Shown here one piece after another: positions 20,353-32,999 of a DNA stretch of 64,000 nucleotides. The stretch is taken from NCBI GenBank assembly GCA_033002965.1, contig JAURVB010014872.1:1-64000 (forward strand), in the 5' to 3' direction. The DNA is from Piper betle (Eukaryota > Streptophyta > Magnoliopsida > Piperales > Piperaceae). The position numbers were made by a program, and so were the translations under genes. Each line of letters begins with the position of its first letter. The first letter of the stretch is position 1. The notes beneath the pieces are model-generated. The model worked only from the letters and a program-made list of their open reading frames with translations. It did not search any database and had not been told where the DNA came from.

Positions 20353-22676
20353 CTAAAACAGGAAAAAAATAAAAGTTACAACATGCATCAAAAAGAAAAG
20401 CAAATGCATTTGTTTCAAATAGTAAATGAAAAATGGTTCACAAACAAACTCCAACACAAATCGTATTTTGACGCCTAAATGGCATGCAAAGAAAATTTAT
20501 CACTTCATGTGATTCCTTGAATAAGATTCACATAAATCCCCTATATTAAACCTCATCTAATTTGTGAAAACCTTTGGCATACATACTTAAACAATAGAAA
20601 GATATATATGGATAAAATATATCTACAACATTGACATGCGAGTTCATAAGCATTTTCAGGTGTTCGTGTGCATATTGAAAAAAACAGAAAAATCACCTGA
20701 TTTACAATTTCTAAATATCTTCCTTTTGTAAAACACCTTATATTTAATAGATGCATCATCGGAGTGGAATTGCAAACTCAGCAAAACCTTAAAAGAATGC
20801 ACAAGAAAAGAAAATAATATGCACTCTAAAGAACAGGGCATAAAAGAAAGGCTCAATTATAGGCTATAGGCTTCTATACTTTTCAAAATCCAGCTATAGC
20901 TTGTATTTAAAAATGTGTAAATTGTAATCACATTCTTGATATATCACACCAACAGATTTTTTACTGGCTACAACCCTAGCATAAATTCACAATCTTCCAC
21001 TGATAACAGCATCTGGAAGTCACTTACTGTTCAGCTAGATAGTCCGCGTCTCTGTTCCTGTTTCATAATTAATAAACCAAGACAGGAATCAAAAGACTGA
21101 AGCGTCTGGACGATGAAGATATTTTACATCACAGTTCATATAGCACACATACAAGATTCAACTAAAGACAATCAGATATCAACCCCCTGCTGGAGATTTA
21201 TTTTCTTTTTATAAAAAATACACACGGCATCCATGTAAAACAATGTATGATGTCCAATTAAAAGTGTACACAATAAAAGGTCAACTCAAGAGGCTACAGC
21301 AAGAAAATTTTACAAGACACGACTTTTGCTACATATAAATCAGAAGTATACATCCAGCACAGGTTTCCTACAAGCGTAAAACCAAGACTTAATCTACAGG
21401 TAGGAGTTATCATATTTGCAGTTATGGTGTAGAAAGTCAAAATCCCAAGTTTATTTCACCTTGTTTGGTCATCCATCATCTAGTTTCGTCCTGGCCTACA
21501 AGAAAGCAACGACGATTGACTATTAACTAAAGACCGATAGGAAAAAACGACCGAAAAAAATAGTATCTTGCTGGTGAACTTCAAATTAAACTATTTCTGA
21601 ACAGCCTTCATCACGTAGTTTGCAACTACTAAATATTAATCATCACTCATTGCAAAGAATTTCTCCTATAACATCGTTCCTCATCATCACAAACATCATT
21701 ATCATTTATCCACTCCACAGTGATTGAGATTGTAGCTACAAAAACTGTTGTGCTACTTCTCTAGATCATGAGATCATGCCACCACTTGAATTATGCATAT
21801 ACAAATATTTCCTAATTGCCTTCATCCAAAACAACCCTCTTTGATCACTCCACCCCTCTTTTACCCGTCACAAAGTGCAGTCTGATATCTAGTCTCAAGA
21901 CTCACAACTGCACAGATATCTTTTGGGCAAAAAACAAAAATTATTTGGATCATTCTTCGATATTTTATAAACATCTCAACAACCCCAAATGTGCTTATGC
22001 GGCAACAAGCAATTTTTCATATTATAATAGAAATAAGACTATCATAGGAAAAAACAAACAGATAACACAAAATTTCATGGAAAAGCAACACAACATTTTT
22101 CCAAGGCAAAAAGAATAATAATATCCTAACTACCCTTGTATTATTCATTTATTTGCAATATTAGAAGTTATGTCCTAAAAGAATTGGGAGGATAAAAACG
22201 AAAAAAATCAAAGGGAAAAGAATGCTCTGGACATTCAAGACACCAATAGCACGAAGATACATCAAATTCTATTCATCAAACAAACAAGGCAAACATGCAT
22301 TTACAAGTAATCAGCCAACTGAAAGACCAGTCATGAAAATGGACGGAGGAATGCTATGATGAAGATAACAAGATGAAAAGAGAAATGACTAATACACCAA
22401 GATTCCATTTATCACTATCACATCAGCTTGTACTACTACTGACTCTAATAGACACCCAACATTAAACAACTCCTCAATGAACAAACAAGCAACGCGCTGA
22501 CTGGGGATAAATTTCGTCCAGTGTGTACCAATTGTGGGGACTAGTTAACTACGTTCATTTCTCTTTGTCTGGATAGTAACAAGTGAGAGCTATACCACAA
22601 CAACAACAACAACCAAAAATGAATTAAAAAAAGCAGCTACACAGAAAGAATTGGGAAAAAGGAGTGCTTAAAATAC
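20353..22676 (-). other. Probable long intron or 3' region of NFD6-like gene
   Basis: AT-rich with no coding frame of note. If the terminal exon is at 20352 this is a 2.3-kb intron starting GTATTT and ending TTTTAG. If the gene ends earlier, part of this is 3' UTR or intergenic. Confidence 0.35.
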
Positions 22677-23080
22677 CTTCGGAGAGCCAACCATAACTCC
22701 GAGGTGATACAGATATCATGGAGGTCATCAACGAAGAAGCCGTGGCGCTGTGCAGCGGCAGAAACGAATCCACACAGGCGCTCATCTCCACCGGAGATCT
22801 GAACAAACAACGCCATACCCAACGCGCAGAATATATAGAAGAACATTGGCCAAATAAAATAGATAAATATTGATAAAAACTAAAAAAGAGGAAAAATCCT
22901 ACCCAAATAGATGATTTGAAGAGAAAACCTGAAAATGCGAGGAATGGAAGAAGGCTTTTGAGAGGGAATGCGGAAGGGAGCAGAACGAGCGGCCTTCGAC
23001 TGGCATGCGAATGCGGAGGCGGTGCTGCGAGCGGCAGGTGACCGGAAAACGGAGCGGCCGGCGGCGGCGAAGGCGGCCAT
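22677..23080 (-). CDS. NFD6: NFD6-like small organellar protein, exons 1-2
   Basis: Resembles plant NUCLEAR FUSION DEFECTIVE 6-type proteins, small mitochondrial or plastid proteins of unclear biochemistry. Exon 1 (23080-22929) encodes a 50-residue Ala/Ser/Arg-rich presequence without acidic residues, ending [11 protein letters not shown], typical of organelle targeting. Exon 2 (22798-22677) continues [32 protein letters not shown] and SYGWLSE, the family core. Both junctions are GT-AG and join in frame across a 130-bp intron. The last exon is short in this family and often alternatively spliced. The best candidate I see begins at 20352 after TTTTAG and would add two residues before a TGA at 20347-20345, across a 2.3-kb intron. 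A GC-rich 5' end is normal for such genes. Confidence 0.75.
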
Positions 23081-24860
23081 GGCAGCGGCGGGTTTGGAGA
23101 TGAGGGTTTTGGGTTTTGCCGGCGACGAAGGTAGTGGCTCTTTTGAGAGACTTTTGCGGGTTATCTAATCGGGTCGTTTATCGGGTTTGGTATCATAATT
23201 GGATCCTTTTTTATTTTCATATCCGAGAAAGGAAATAATATTATCATAGAAATGGATTTGTTATATCAAATCCTACCGCAGAATATCTTGTTGTAGTCCT
23301 GTGATTAGTGAAAGTCACCATAATTAGATGAATTTAATTAGTTGTTATAATTATTTTTTAAAATTCCACTAATTGTGGTATTTTATCATTATCCAAAGCT
23401 TTAGCTAATATATTTTTATATAGTGAGACTGAGATGACATGGCCAGGTTTGAGAAAATATGCCCTTTTAATTTTTTACGGATAAAAGATAGATGATAAAT
23501 TATATTACTATCATATTTTAATCAAAACGCATTTTAATGTGACATGTGTGATTGTAAATCGGGAAGATATTTGGACAAGTTGTTTTCTCTTGCCATACAT
23601 TAAAAAGTGGGGGTAGACGTCAATCGGTTGGACATTGGAACATGTCTATCCACTTAACCTTAGTTAAAAAGTTAGTCGTTCATGGTCAAATTTATTCGGT
23701 CAAGTCTGTCTCGATCGAATATAATTAAAATTCGGTCAATATAGAAATATATTTTTGTCCCATATTTATTATATTATTTAATATTTTTTCTATTATAAAT
23801 ATTAATTTTTCTCACATGTAACTAATATATCAATTATATAATTGTTATCTCTTTTATTTTTCTTAGTTTCTCTTGTGTCATTTAGCATAAAAATATAAAT
23901 TATTTTTTTAAAAAAAATTGAATAATAAATATTATATTACAATGAAAAAATTTTAAAAATTAATATTGACGTACTTTAAATTTAATAATTATCAAGACAA
24001 TTTGATAATAAATTTTAAAAATAATATTTATATCAATAATTTATTATTTTGTCGGAAGCTGGGTTGGTCATTAGGTGAATATTTAGTGGCTGCAGAGGAG
24101 AAGGGTAGAGTTGGGTTGTTTTATGAGGTACTCAGACCAAGCTTTCTTCAACAACAATCTGCAGTTTGATTTAGATCTTAGTTCTAGCTTAGGTTGTTTA
24201 ATTTGCTTCAATTCAACAAAGGCTGTTTATAATCATATAAAATGAGACTATATATTTTTATTTTATTTCAATTCAATGTTTTTTTAAAGCTAATTACTAT
24301 TTAGTATTTTATATTTATGTTAAGAAATTATTGCATGTAAATACATTACGGACAAAAACTTTATTATTATTATTTTTTGGTACCACGGAAGAGAATGTTG
24401 TGACCTTCGAATTATATAAAAAAGAAACGAAAAGAAGAATTGGAGAGATTTTTCATGGTAGTAGCCGCACCACTTCAAATGTTGTCAACAAGAGTCATCA
24501 GCGTTAGAACACCAGGGATTAGTGAAATTGGTAATCTTATTTGAACCCGTAAATCTAGGCTATAAATCTAAATTAACAGGTTAGTAAGATCAGTTTTTAA
24601 GTATAAATTATATTTACATAATTTTTATATAAATCACAGTCTAGCCCAAAAATATTACAAACCCGTTAATCAAATTGCACACTTCCCACCTATATAAATT
24701 CTAATTCACTAACTCGTGGGCGTAAAAAATAAAAGATATAAACATTCACACTATATTTACTACTTAAATTAAGTAACATGTGTAATCTTATTTACAATAG
24801 ATTTAAAGTGAAACATTATTATACTCTCAATATACTTTAATGATATAAATTATGTAGCCC
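23081..24860. other. Upstream of NFD6-like gene, no gene
   Basis: AT-rich. A 67-codon frame at 23966-24169 has an unbroken second half but no recognisable domain and is surrounded by non-coding composition. I do not call it. Confidence 0.4.
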
Positions 24861-25416
24861 CCTTAAGGAAAGCGTAAAGTATTACTTAGCCCAGGGCATA
24901 ACAAATTTTTTGCCCTAAAGCTTTATCTGGGTTGTTCGATTACAAGGATAGCTTATATTTATTGTTTTTTTAAAAAAACTTAAACCACCTGATGCCGGCG
25001 GCTGTTGTCGCACCGCGCTCCACCTTGACCCTACTGCCCCTCTGTGGATGCTCATCCTTCCTGCTCCCCCTCGACCCCGCCATCCCTCTGGTTCGCAACC
25101 AGATCTGGCAGGGGACGGCTAGGTCTAATCCACGAGAGTCGAACCTGGCCGATGGTAGCCAGATCTAGCCGGGTAGCAAAAAGAAAAATGCTTGGATCTT
25201 TGGCCGCAAGACCTGATCCAGTTGCGGCTAGATTTGGCTGATGGGCAGCTAGAAAAGGCCGGCTAGATCTAGTTGTTCGCGGCTAGCACGGCTACTCAGC
25301 GGCCGTTTTGTTTTTAAATAATAAATCTGGGGTGTGCTTATAATTGGACGGCCAAAATCAAAGCACAGGGCTGAAAAGAATTTCTGCCCGGACGCATTTC
25401 AATGCTTCTCTTAAGG
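24861..25416. repeat. Foldback MITE family member 1
   Basis: The left end, CCTTAAGGAAAGC with TTGCCCTAAAGCTTTATCTGG, is the imperfect reverse complement of the right end, whose complement reads CCTTAAGAGAAGC and GCCCTGTGCTTTGATTTTGG. The arms are about 110 bp and the interior (about 24990-25300) is GC-rich with repeated CTAGATCTGGC words. Related to the element at about 48484-49115. No target duplication was identified. Confidence 0.6.
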
Positions 25417-27534
25417 AAAGGGGTTATTTTTGGTTTCATGGTAAATTAGATTAACTTAAAAGTTCCCTGGGTTGAGGTCTTTAAGGAAAAGGGTAAAATA
25501 CGTAATATAAGGAGTAATACAGTTTTGCATGGGTGAAAAAGTAGATGGATGGAAAACTTGATAGACCCTTTAGTTGTCTCTAGGATTATAAATTTGACCC
25601 CTAGTAACAATCACAGCCTATTTTAAATAAATTTGTCACGGTATCTGCGTGTCAAATTTAAGTGGCACTTGGTGATAGACCTCAACCCAACATTGTCACC
25701 ACTTTGACGCATAAGTTTTTGTGATACTTTATCGTCGTAATTTTCTTAAATAAGATGTAATATTTCAAATAAATTTGCAATTGTGTCTTTCCATCACATT
25801 CTGGTCACACTTAGCGATAGGCCTCACTATTGTCATGTTTCGGCATGAAAATTATGGCACAAAAAATTTTGCAACATAAATGTAAGATATTACTTTTCAA
25901 AAGACATGATAATACATAGAAACGAGCGAGCGAGAGAGCTGTGTTCAACTTGTGTTCGAACTCGGCTCGAGATCGAACGAGTGTTAAATATACATGCTCG
26001 AGCTCGACTCAAATATTTTTATGTTGTTTGAGCTCGACTCCAGCTTGAAACTGGTTCGATTATAAAGTGGAAAGTAACTCACTTAAAAAAGTCAAGCTAG
26101 CGTAGATTAAACCCACGACCTCCAAATCTTTAACTTGAATACCTATCATCTAAGCTATTTCACTATTTTGTTATTATGTTGTATATAAATAAATATAACT
26201 AGTTACAATTAAACTTATTAGTATATATATATATAAATATATATATATTTATTTATATAAAGACTATATTATTATATTATTTTATCGAGTGGAGTTCGAA
26301 TCGAGCTACGAGTCGATTTCGAGTTATAACTGAGTCGAGTTGAGTCAAACACTACCTTGTTCACACACGGCTTAAAGGATTCGAGTTTGAGCTCGAGCAT
26401 TTAAATGTAGAGTTTTGAGTCCAGTCAAACTATGTCAAACGCAAAATATTCACGAGTTGGCTCGCTCAATTAATGGCCTTAATTTTACAACATCGAGTTA
26501 AACATTGGTATTTTCCTAGCTATCAATTTGTCATGGTTATTTTGCTTGCAAAACCGTGACAGGCTTACACTTTTCAACTTCTCATGGTGGTTTTGCGGTA
26601 TTTTAAAAATTTAAAATACGGCATTTTTGTAACCAACACTAGCTAACTTGTTGCCAAAAATAGTCCACAATTAAAATTTCCCTGTTAGAAACCCAATTTT
26701 CTACTAATAAGAGAAGTGGATTTATTATTTTGAGAAGTTTCTAGAAAAATTATTTTATAATTATGACAAGTGGCTAATGATTCTAAGGACACCACATTTT
26801 CACCACCTCCACGTGTTTAATTTATTACTAAGAAATATTATACTTTAATATTTCTTTTATTTTGTGGTTCTCACAGGTTATATTTTTTAAAAATATATAA
26901 TAACAATAACTTTTACATCAAACTTAACATCACATAAATTGTTTATTAAATATCACCAGCGCCCCTAAACTAATCAAAAGTATCACTTACACTACCATTT
27001 ATTCTTAAAAAGTATCACTTACATCATTTGACTTCTAATAGTGTTAATAAGACATTAGATTTTTTATAACATGTTCACTGAATCAGCTGCCTTGGTCCCA
27101 TTAACCTAATAATGCTTGAGGTTCTTCTCTATTTTGTGTGTTGGGCCCTTTGGGCCCCTAACAGGGATTTTTAATAACTAAACGAGATTTGCAATAGGTG
27201 TCATAGACTTCGTTTTGTGAATAATTAAAGGATATTTATAATAAGTGTTATGAACTTTTTTAATCCAAAAGCTATTTCAAGGAATAAGACTTTTTCATTA
27301 GTCTATATATAAGTCATCAACATCATCCACAACTGATGCAGGATAAATCTAACAAACCTCATTTCACACATCGGGCGCACCAAAACTATCATCATCTAAC
27401 AATTTCCCTTTCATTTAATTGAACTTACATATCATTATCTAACAAACTCTCCTGAAATAATTAAGTGGAACCCAAAGACTTCTACAATTGGTGTGAGCAA
27501 ACACTGACCCAAAGTTTGCGTTTTGTAGGCCTAG
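25417..27534. other. Intergenic, remnants of repeats
   Basis: Apart from the hAT-like copy at 25923-26479, this holds AT-rich sequence with pieces containing CACTTGGTGATAG and GTCATGGT..AACCGTGACA that look like transposon-end remnants. No coding gene is visible. Confidence 0.4.
25923..26479 (-). repeat. Diverged copy of hAT-like GAGCTCGA-rich element
   Basis: Inverted relative to the copy at 31777-32376. The right end, complement TTAATTGAGCGAGCCAACTCG, matches the left end of the other copy, and the left end matches its right end. Both halves are rich in GAGTTCGA/CTCGAGCT words around an AT centre with TA repeats. A tRNA-like stretch on the minus strand (about 26165-26110) has box-A-like TAGCTTAGATGAT and box-B-like GTGGGTTTAATC. 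Confidence 0.6.
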
Positions 27535-29713
27535 CCCGCACCAATATCTACCAGCTCGTCTCCGTGTCTGTGTCCATGTCTGTGTCCACCAACTAGACTC
27601 GTCCAACTACCTAGCCAGCTAACCATGTCAGCTTGGTTCGCCCTAGAGCCCGACTCGACTCAGTTCGACTCGCCCAGTTAACTCGGTGGGCATTTTCAGC
27701 TTAACTTTCAATCATTTTTTACCACTTTCAGTAATTTGAGGCTCCCTATTTTAGTTTATATGCATATTCACATTATTTAGCATGTTTTGATATTATAAGT
27801 GTTTTTCTTTATTCATTTATTCATTCATTCATTATTGTTTATTTTTAGTAATTTATATATTTGTCGACTATGATGGATGGTTGTATGATTATTTATAATT
27901 ATTGATAATGCATTTATTTGTTGATATTATTTTGTTCATGTTTATCTTATTTAATTTAATAATTGATTAATCATTATTTTGTTCATGTTCATGTAGGTTT
28001 CAAAGTTCGTGCTCATCGTAGATGTGTCGATATGTGCATTAGAACTCTTCTCAGATTTACCGCTTACTCTATCGTGAATTTGATTTTTTTATCATAAGAA
28101 GTGTTAAGTGACTATTTTATCAAACTCCACTTAATACATGCTATCTATAAATATTTTACTTCTGTGATTAATAACTTTTGAGGATGAGATCCTTCAAATT
28201 GTTTTCGAACTTAGTTCCACCTTACGTTATCTTCGAGCCTACTTATATGATTCCATTTCTATATAGGACTCCTTATATAGTTTTATCAAGTTTTTAGTGA
28301 ACTAAAAGTTGGTAAATCGACTTTATATATACCGTGAGTGGGCACAAATGCAAGTCGCAGCGTACTTTGTATTAGTGAGAGGGATATTCTATTCCCAAGG
28401 AATCCTGACATTCATACGTCTTGAGCTTCCGCACACTTGGAGAGGCGTAAAGCAGAGGGTACTATTTTGTATAGCGCATGTCTAGATTTGTGGTATCAAA
28501 GGGTATTGAAGGGGACTTTATGAGACTAGTTGGCCATTGTGCTCTTTGGTAGGAGTTATATGGAGGTTTGGAGAGGGTTTAGGATATGTATTTTTCTTGA
28601 GGGTGGGATTAATTATTACCAAGGAGGCATTTGCCAAGAGTGGCGTAACACCTGTTTAGTTCGGGATGCTATTGAGTTTACAGCTTGATGACTATTCAGT
28701 AAATGCTCTTTGAGTGTTTACATGGAAATTATATATATATATATGATTTTTCTCTCTTGAAAATCAGTTTCCACTTGCCGGTTTGTACTAATTATTTTCT
28801 GGATTAATGACATTCATTGCTGATATTTTTCTTATTATATATGTATGTCTTATATTCCTGTGCATTGGATCGACTTTGGTGGAAAGATAGATAGATGCTA
28901 CACATACTTGTGCTCAGCACGCCGTTGTTTCTTTTGTGTTTTATCTATGCTTGATGTATTTTAATATATATTTATTAATGTCTTCCATTCTTTAGAATGC
29001 CAAGAGAGTTATTTTTATCTAATTAACATTTGAGTCTTACAGATTAATTAATTAAGACATTACTCGACTCGATCATAAAAGTTTTGATTTGGTTCATAGG
29101 TGAACTAAAATTGGGGTGTACACCCAAGGCTGCGTGTTTCTAACGTGCAGCCGTGCTCCGACTTTCATCTCACCACAGCTGCCACCGTGGCCCTTGCCAC
29201 CCCATGGCCTTAGAACCCTGTGATGTTGTCCCTGTGCCGCGAAAATGTCACCACCCTGCATATGACCATTCCCAGCCTCCCCATCGCCCCTTCGGCTGTG
29301 TGTCCGTTGCCCATGGAGCCACCTGGCCGAAACCTCATCGCGCCTCCCTTCCTCCGGGAGATTGTGAACATTTGAATAACTTATTCTGCAGTAACAAGTA
29401 TAAAATTCAAAATTATTATGAGAGAAAGAAAAATAAGAATGCTATTAATGATCATAAATATGAATTTCCATAATTTATGAAGTGTCAATTATGATACCCA
29501 AGATTGTGAACATTTGAAGCCTTTATTTATTGTTTATTTGCTTTTGTTTAACTTTCATTGGCTTTTGTTTATAAATTGATACGTGCACATGCTAGTAATA
29601 TTTTAAAACACAATATGTGCATATACATATGATTAAACATATAAACAATATTGCTGAGACGTGATTAATTACTTGAAACAAACACAAAGGCATTTATATC
29701 ATGCATGACGAAG
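27535..29713. repeat. 3' flank of CYP82 copy B
   Basis: Direct repeat of 1795-4056. It carries the same order of AT-rich block, GAGGCGT..GCAGAGGGTA segment, TGGTATCAAAGGG word (near 28491) and GC-rich patch (29119-29365), with more substitutions than the P450 exons. Nothing coding. Confidence 0.65.
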
Positions 29714-31651
29714 CTATTGAAGCTGGTAAAGATGACTCGATAGTCTAGGAGCAACGATGGCATCCAGAGGAGTTGCTTTGGGCATGGTCAGACCCAATCC
29801 TTCGCTCATGTCCACAGGTTCATCCCCCTGGGTCGCCATGTCGAAGCCGTGAAGAAGGCGAGCCAGTGTCAAATGCATAACTTGAACTGCAAATGACATT
29901 CCTGGGCACATCCTCCTACCCGCCCCAAATGGAATGAACTGGAAATTTTGCCCTCTAAAGTCCTTATCTTTGTGGGTACTTAGGAACCTCTCTGGCTTGA
30001 ACTCAGGTGGGTCCTCCCACACAGTTGGGTCTCGGTGGATCTTCCACAGGTTGAACAAGACTTGTGTGCCTGCTGGAATATAAAAACCGCCAACATTGCA
30101 GTCTTCAATTGCTTCATGAGGTACCGAAAGTGGTCCAGCAGGGTAAATGCGCAATGTTTCTTTGACAATGGCTTGAAGGTATGGAAGGTTTCTAATGTCT
30201 GATTCATCCACATTTCTTTCACTCCCCACAACACCATCCACTTCTTCTTGTGCCTTCTTTAGGACATGGCGGTTGTTTAGTAGCAGCGAGAGTGTCCACG
30301 TCATTGTAACATATGTGGTATCGCTTGCACCAACAATCATATTCTGCACCATATACAATCTTATAGTCACGCAATCGTACTGCAACATGTGATATTTATT
30401 AAACACTATCATGTTAACAAATTACTTTTTATAAATATATGATTAATTAGAACCCAGATGGTAAAACAATAGCCGCCGATCAGCCATTATTTATTAGAGA
30501 TTAATTTCTTTTTATTCACAAAATCTTAACAACTACCTTGTTTATCTGTCAAACTCCTCGTATAAATACTTTCTTGGCTACGACCACCATTGAAATAATT
30601 TACCATGCAAGATTTGAATCAATATGCCTAACTGTAAACATTAAGTACAAGTAATTAAGAACAAATTAATTATACATGCTTATTATAATCTCACCAGTAA
30701 AGTTGCCTTCATGGTGAGCTCAGGATCGCAATCAGTCACCGGAAAACAATCGATCATGGAAAGCATCACGTCGATGAGGTCCTGGCCTGCCGTCACACCC
30801 GTCGTCGTCCTCAGGCGGCGATGCTCCTCGATCCATCCAGTCGCTAGGGAGTCGAGCTTCCTCTCTGTCTCCTTCATGGCTCGAATATACCCACCAATGT
30901 CCAACCACTCCAAACATGGAATTGCATCCGAAGGAACCAGAACCCCCATCAAATAGAGCAAGCTCTGAACGGCCGCCTTATACTCCCCGGCCTCGTCATC
31001 CCCGTCGGCGTCCTCGCCGTAGTAACGCTTTCCGGCCACCATCATGGCCACGTTATTAAAGGCGAGATCGGCCAGCCACTGCTTGAACTCCACCTTCACC
31101 GGCCGCAGTTGGTTCTTCTCCCAGAGGTGGTGCAGCCGCCTAACGCTCAAACTCACCTCCATGGCTCTGATATGCTTCATGAGCTCGAGTTGCCGGCCGG
31201 AGAGGAGTTGGAGGGTGGCCAGCTTCCTGGCCTGGCGCCAGTAGGGGCCGTATGGGGCGAAGCCGAACATGGCGTAGTTGAAGGCAAGGAACTTGAAGGC
31301 GGCGAGGAGGGGGCGGGTGGCGAGGGCCTTGTCGTGGACGGTGAGGCACTCCTTGGCCACCTCCCAGCTGCTGACCACCACCGTCCGGCGCTGGCCGATC
31401 CAGAGAGTGAAGGCCGGGCCGTAGCTGTCGGCCATGGCGCCGAGGGTCCTGGCCAGTGTTTGCTTCCCTCCGAGAAGGTGGAGATGGCCTAACACAGGCC
31501 ATCTTCCTCTTGGCTCTGGTGCTTCTTTGGATCTAGCTATCTTTTTTCGTTGTTTTTGTAAGAACCAATTTGGTAGGAACCAAAAGATCAGAAAGGAAAT
31601 GGTGATCACGAGGAGTGCAAGTATTAATGGTTGAAGTAGAAGAAGATCCAT
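29714..31651 (-). CDS. CYP82: CYP82-family cytochrome P450, copy B
   Basis: Exon 1 is 31651-30695 and exon 2 is 30343-29714, around a 351-bp intron of the same length and phase as copy A; 528 codons, intact. The hydrophobic anchor, WRQAR, GASDTT, ETLR, PERF and the haem loop with Cys465 are all present. I count 14 amino-acid differences from copy A: 5 in exon 1 (residues 15, 24, 189, 232, 258) and 9 in exon 2. Three of the latter lie just after the ExxR motif, in substrate-recognition site 5 (Ile385, Gly389, Val393). The core promoter is weaker looking than in A, and a 600-bp hAT-like element begins 126 bp upstream of the ATG. Function is inferred only to family level. Confidence 0.93.
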
Positions 31652-31776
31652 GTTTTTGGGAAGAAAATGAGGTATAGATATTGTACCAGAGAGCTATATA
31701 TTGGGCCTGATCATGAGGTTTATCTGGTGAAGTACGGCTTTCTTTTCCTCGAAGAATAAAAAATATCTATAATGAG

Positions 31777-32376
31777 CAGGGTTACTAATTGAGCAAGCTA
31801 GCTCGTGAGTATTTAGCATTCGGCTCGGCTTGACTCGCCTCGAAACTCGACATTTAAATACTCGAGCTCGAACTCGAATCTTACGAGCCGAGCTTGAGCA
31901 AGGTCGTATTCGACTCGACTCGACTCAGTTATAACTCGAACTCGACTCGATAAAAGTCAATATCAATAATATAGTCTTTATATAATATAATATATATATA
32001 TATATTTATATATATATATATACACAATATAATAACAAAGAAGTGAAATAGTTGAGATGGTAAGTATTGAAGTTGATGACCTCAAGGTTGTGGGTTCAAT
32101 CCATATTGATTGCATTTTTTTTAAGTGAGGATTTTTGACTTTTAATCGAGCCAGTTTCAAGCTCACGAATGCTAGGTTCGAGCTCAAAAAATTAAACAGT
32201 TTAAGTGTATTCGAGCACGAGTCAAACTCGAACACATAAAAGATATTCGAGTCGAACTTGAGCATGTATGTTCAAAACTCGTTTGATTTCGAGTCGAGTT
32301 CGAACGAGTTTTAAACTATTCGAGCCGAGTTCGAACATAAATTGAGCTTAGCTCGCTTGCTCGATTAGCACCCGTA
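31777..32376. mobile_element. hAT-like non-autonomous element with tRNA-like core
   Basis: 600 bp flanked by an 8-bp duplication ATAATGAG (31769-31776 and 32377-32384). Copies A (near 6105) and C (near 54012) show an unfilled GATAATGAG site. Termini are CAGGGTTACTAATTGAGC on the left and, complemented, TACGGGTGCTAATCGAGC on the right, which are imperfect inverted repeats. An 8-bp duplication and CAGGG-type ends suggest hAT. The centre has a TA-rich run and a tRNA-like stretch at about 32045-32101 with TAGTTGAGATGGTAA and GTGGGTTCAATCC, resembling pol III boxes A and B. No transposase. Confidence 0.8.
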
Positions 32377-32950
32377 ATAATGAGGGTATTCTTTAATCTT
32401 GAATTTCCAAAACTACAAAACTTAAAGGAGAAAATTAAGTTTGGATAAGACGTAGTAAGAGGATACAGATGCCTGAGATTTTGGCCACTCATTTTTCAAC
32501 CAATAATAGAACCCAACGAAATCAACCACATTGATTGCATTTTTTTTAAGTGAAGGACTTTTGATTTTTAATCGAGCCAGTTTCAAGCTCACGAATGAGC
32601 TGGGTTTGAGCTCGGAAAAATTAAACAGTTTAAGTGTATTTGAGGACGAGTCAAACTCGAACATATAAAAGATATTAGAGTCAAACTCGAGCATGTATGT
32701 TCAAAACTCGTTCGATCTCGAGTCGAGTTCGAGCCGAGTTTGAACAGAAGTTGAGCTCGACTAACTCGCTCGATTAGCACCCCTAATAATGAGGGTACAA
32801 GGACGTTCTTTAATCTTGAATTTCCCAAACTACAAAACTAGAAGGAGAAAATTAAGTTTGGATAAGACGTAATAAGAGGGTACAGATGCCTGAGATTTTG
32901 GCCACTCATTTTTCAACCAATAATAGAACCCAAGGAAATCAACCAATAAT
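32101..32950. repeat. Direct duplication of about 426 bp
   Basis: CATTGATTGCATTTTTTTT recurs near 32104 and 32530, and the two units stay collinear: right half of the hAT-like element, its TAATGAG flank, then host sequence with GATTTTGGCCACTCA. A shorter unit of about 26 bp (CAACCAATAATAGA) repeats three times at 32915-33000. The duplication therefore post-dates insertion of the element. Confidence 0.75.
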
Positions 32951-32999
32951 AGAGCCCAAGGAAATCAACCAATAATAGAGCCCAGTAAAGTTGGACATT

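Noticed and set aside
23966..24169. 67-codon frame with a gene-like second half
   Set aside because: No family recognised, AT-rich first half, no splice context; could be chance.
32045..32101. A functional tRNA gene
   Set aside because: Box-like words are present, but the segment has no convincing cloverleaf and sits inside a transposable element.
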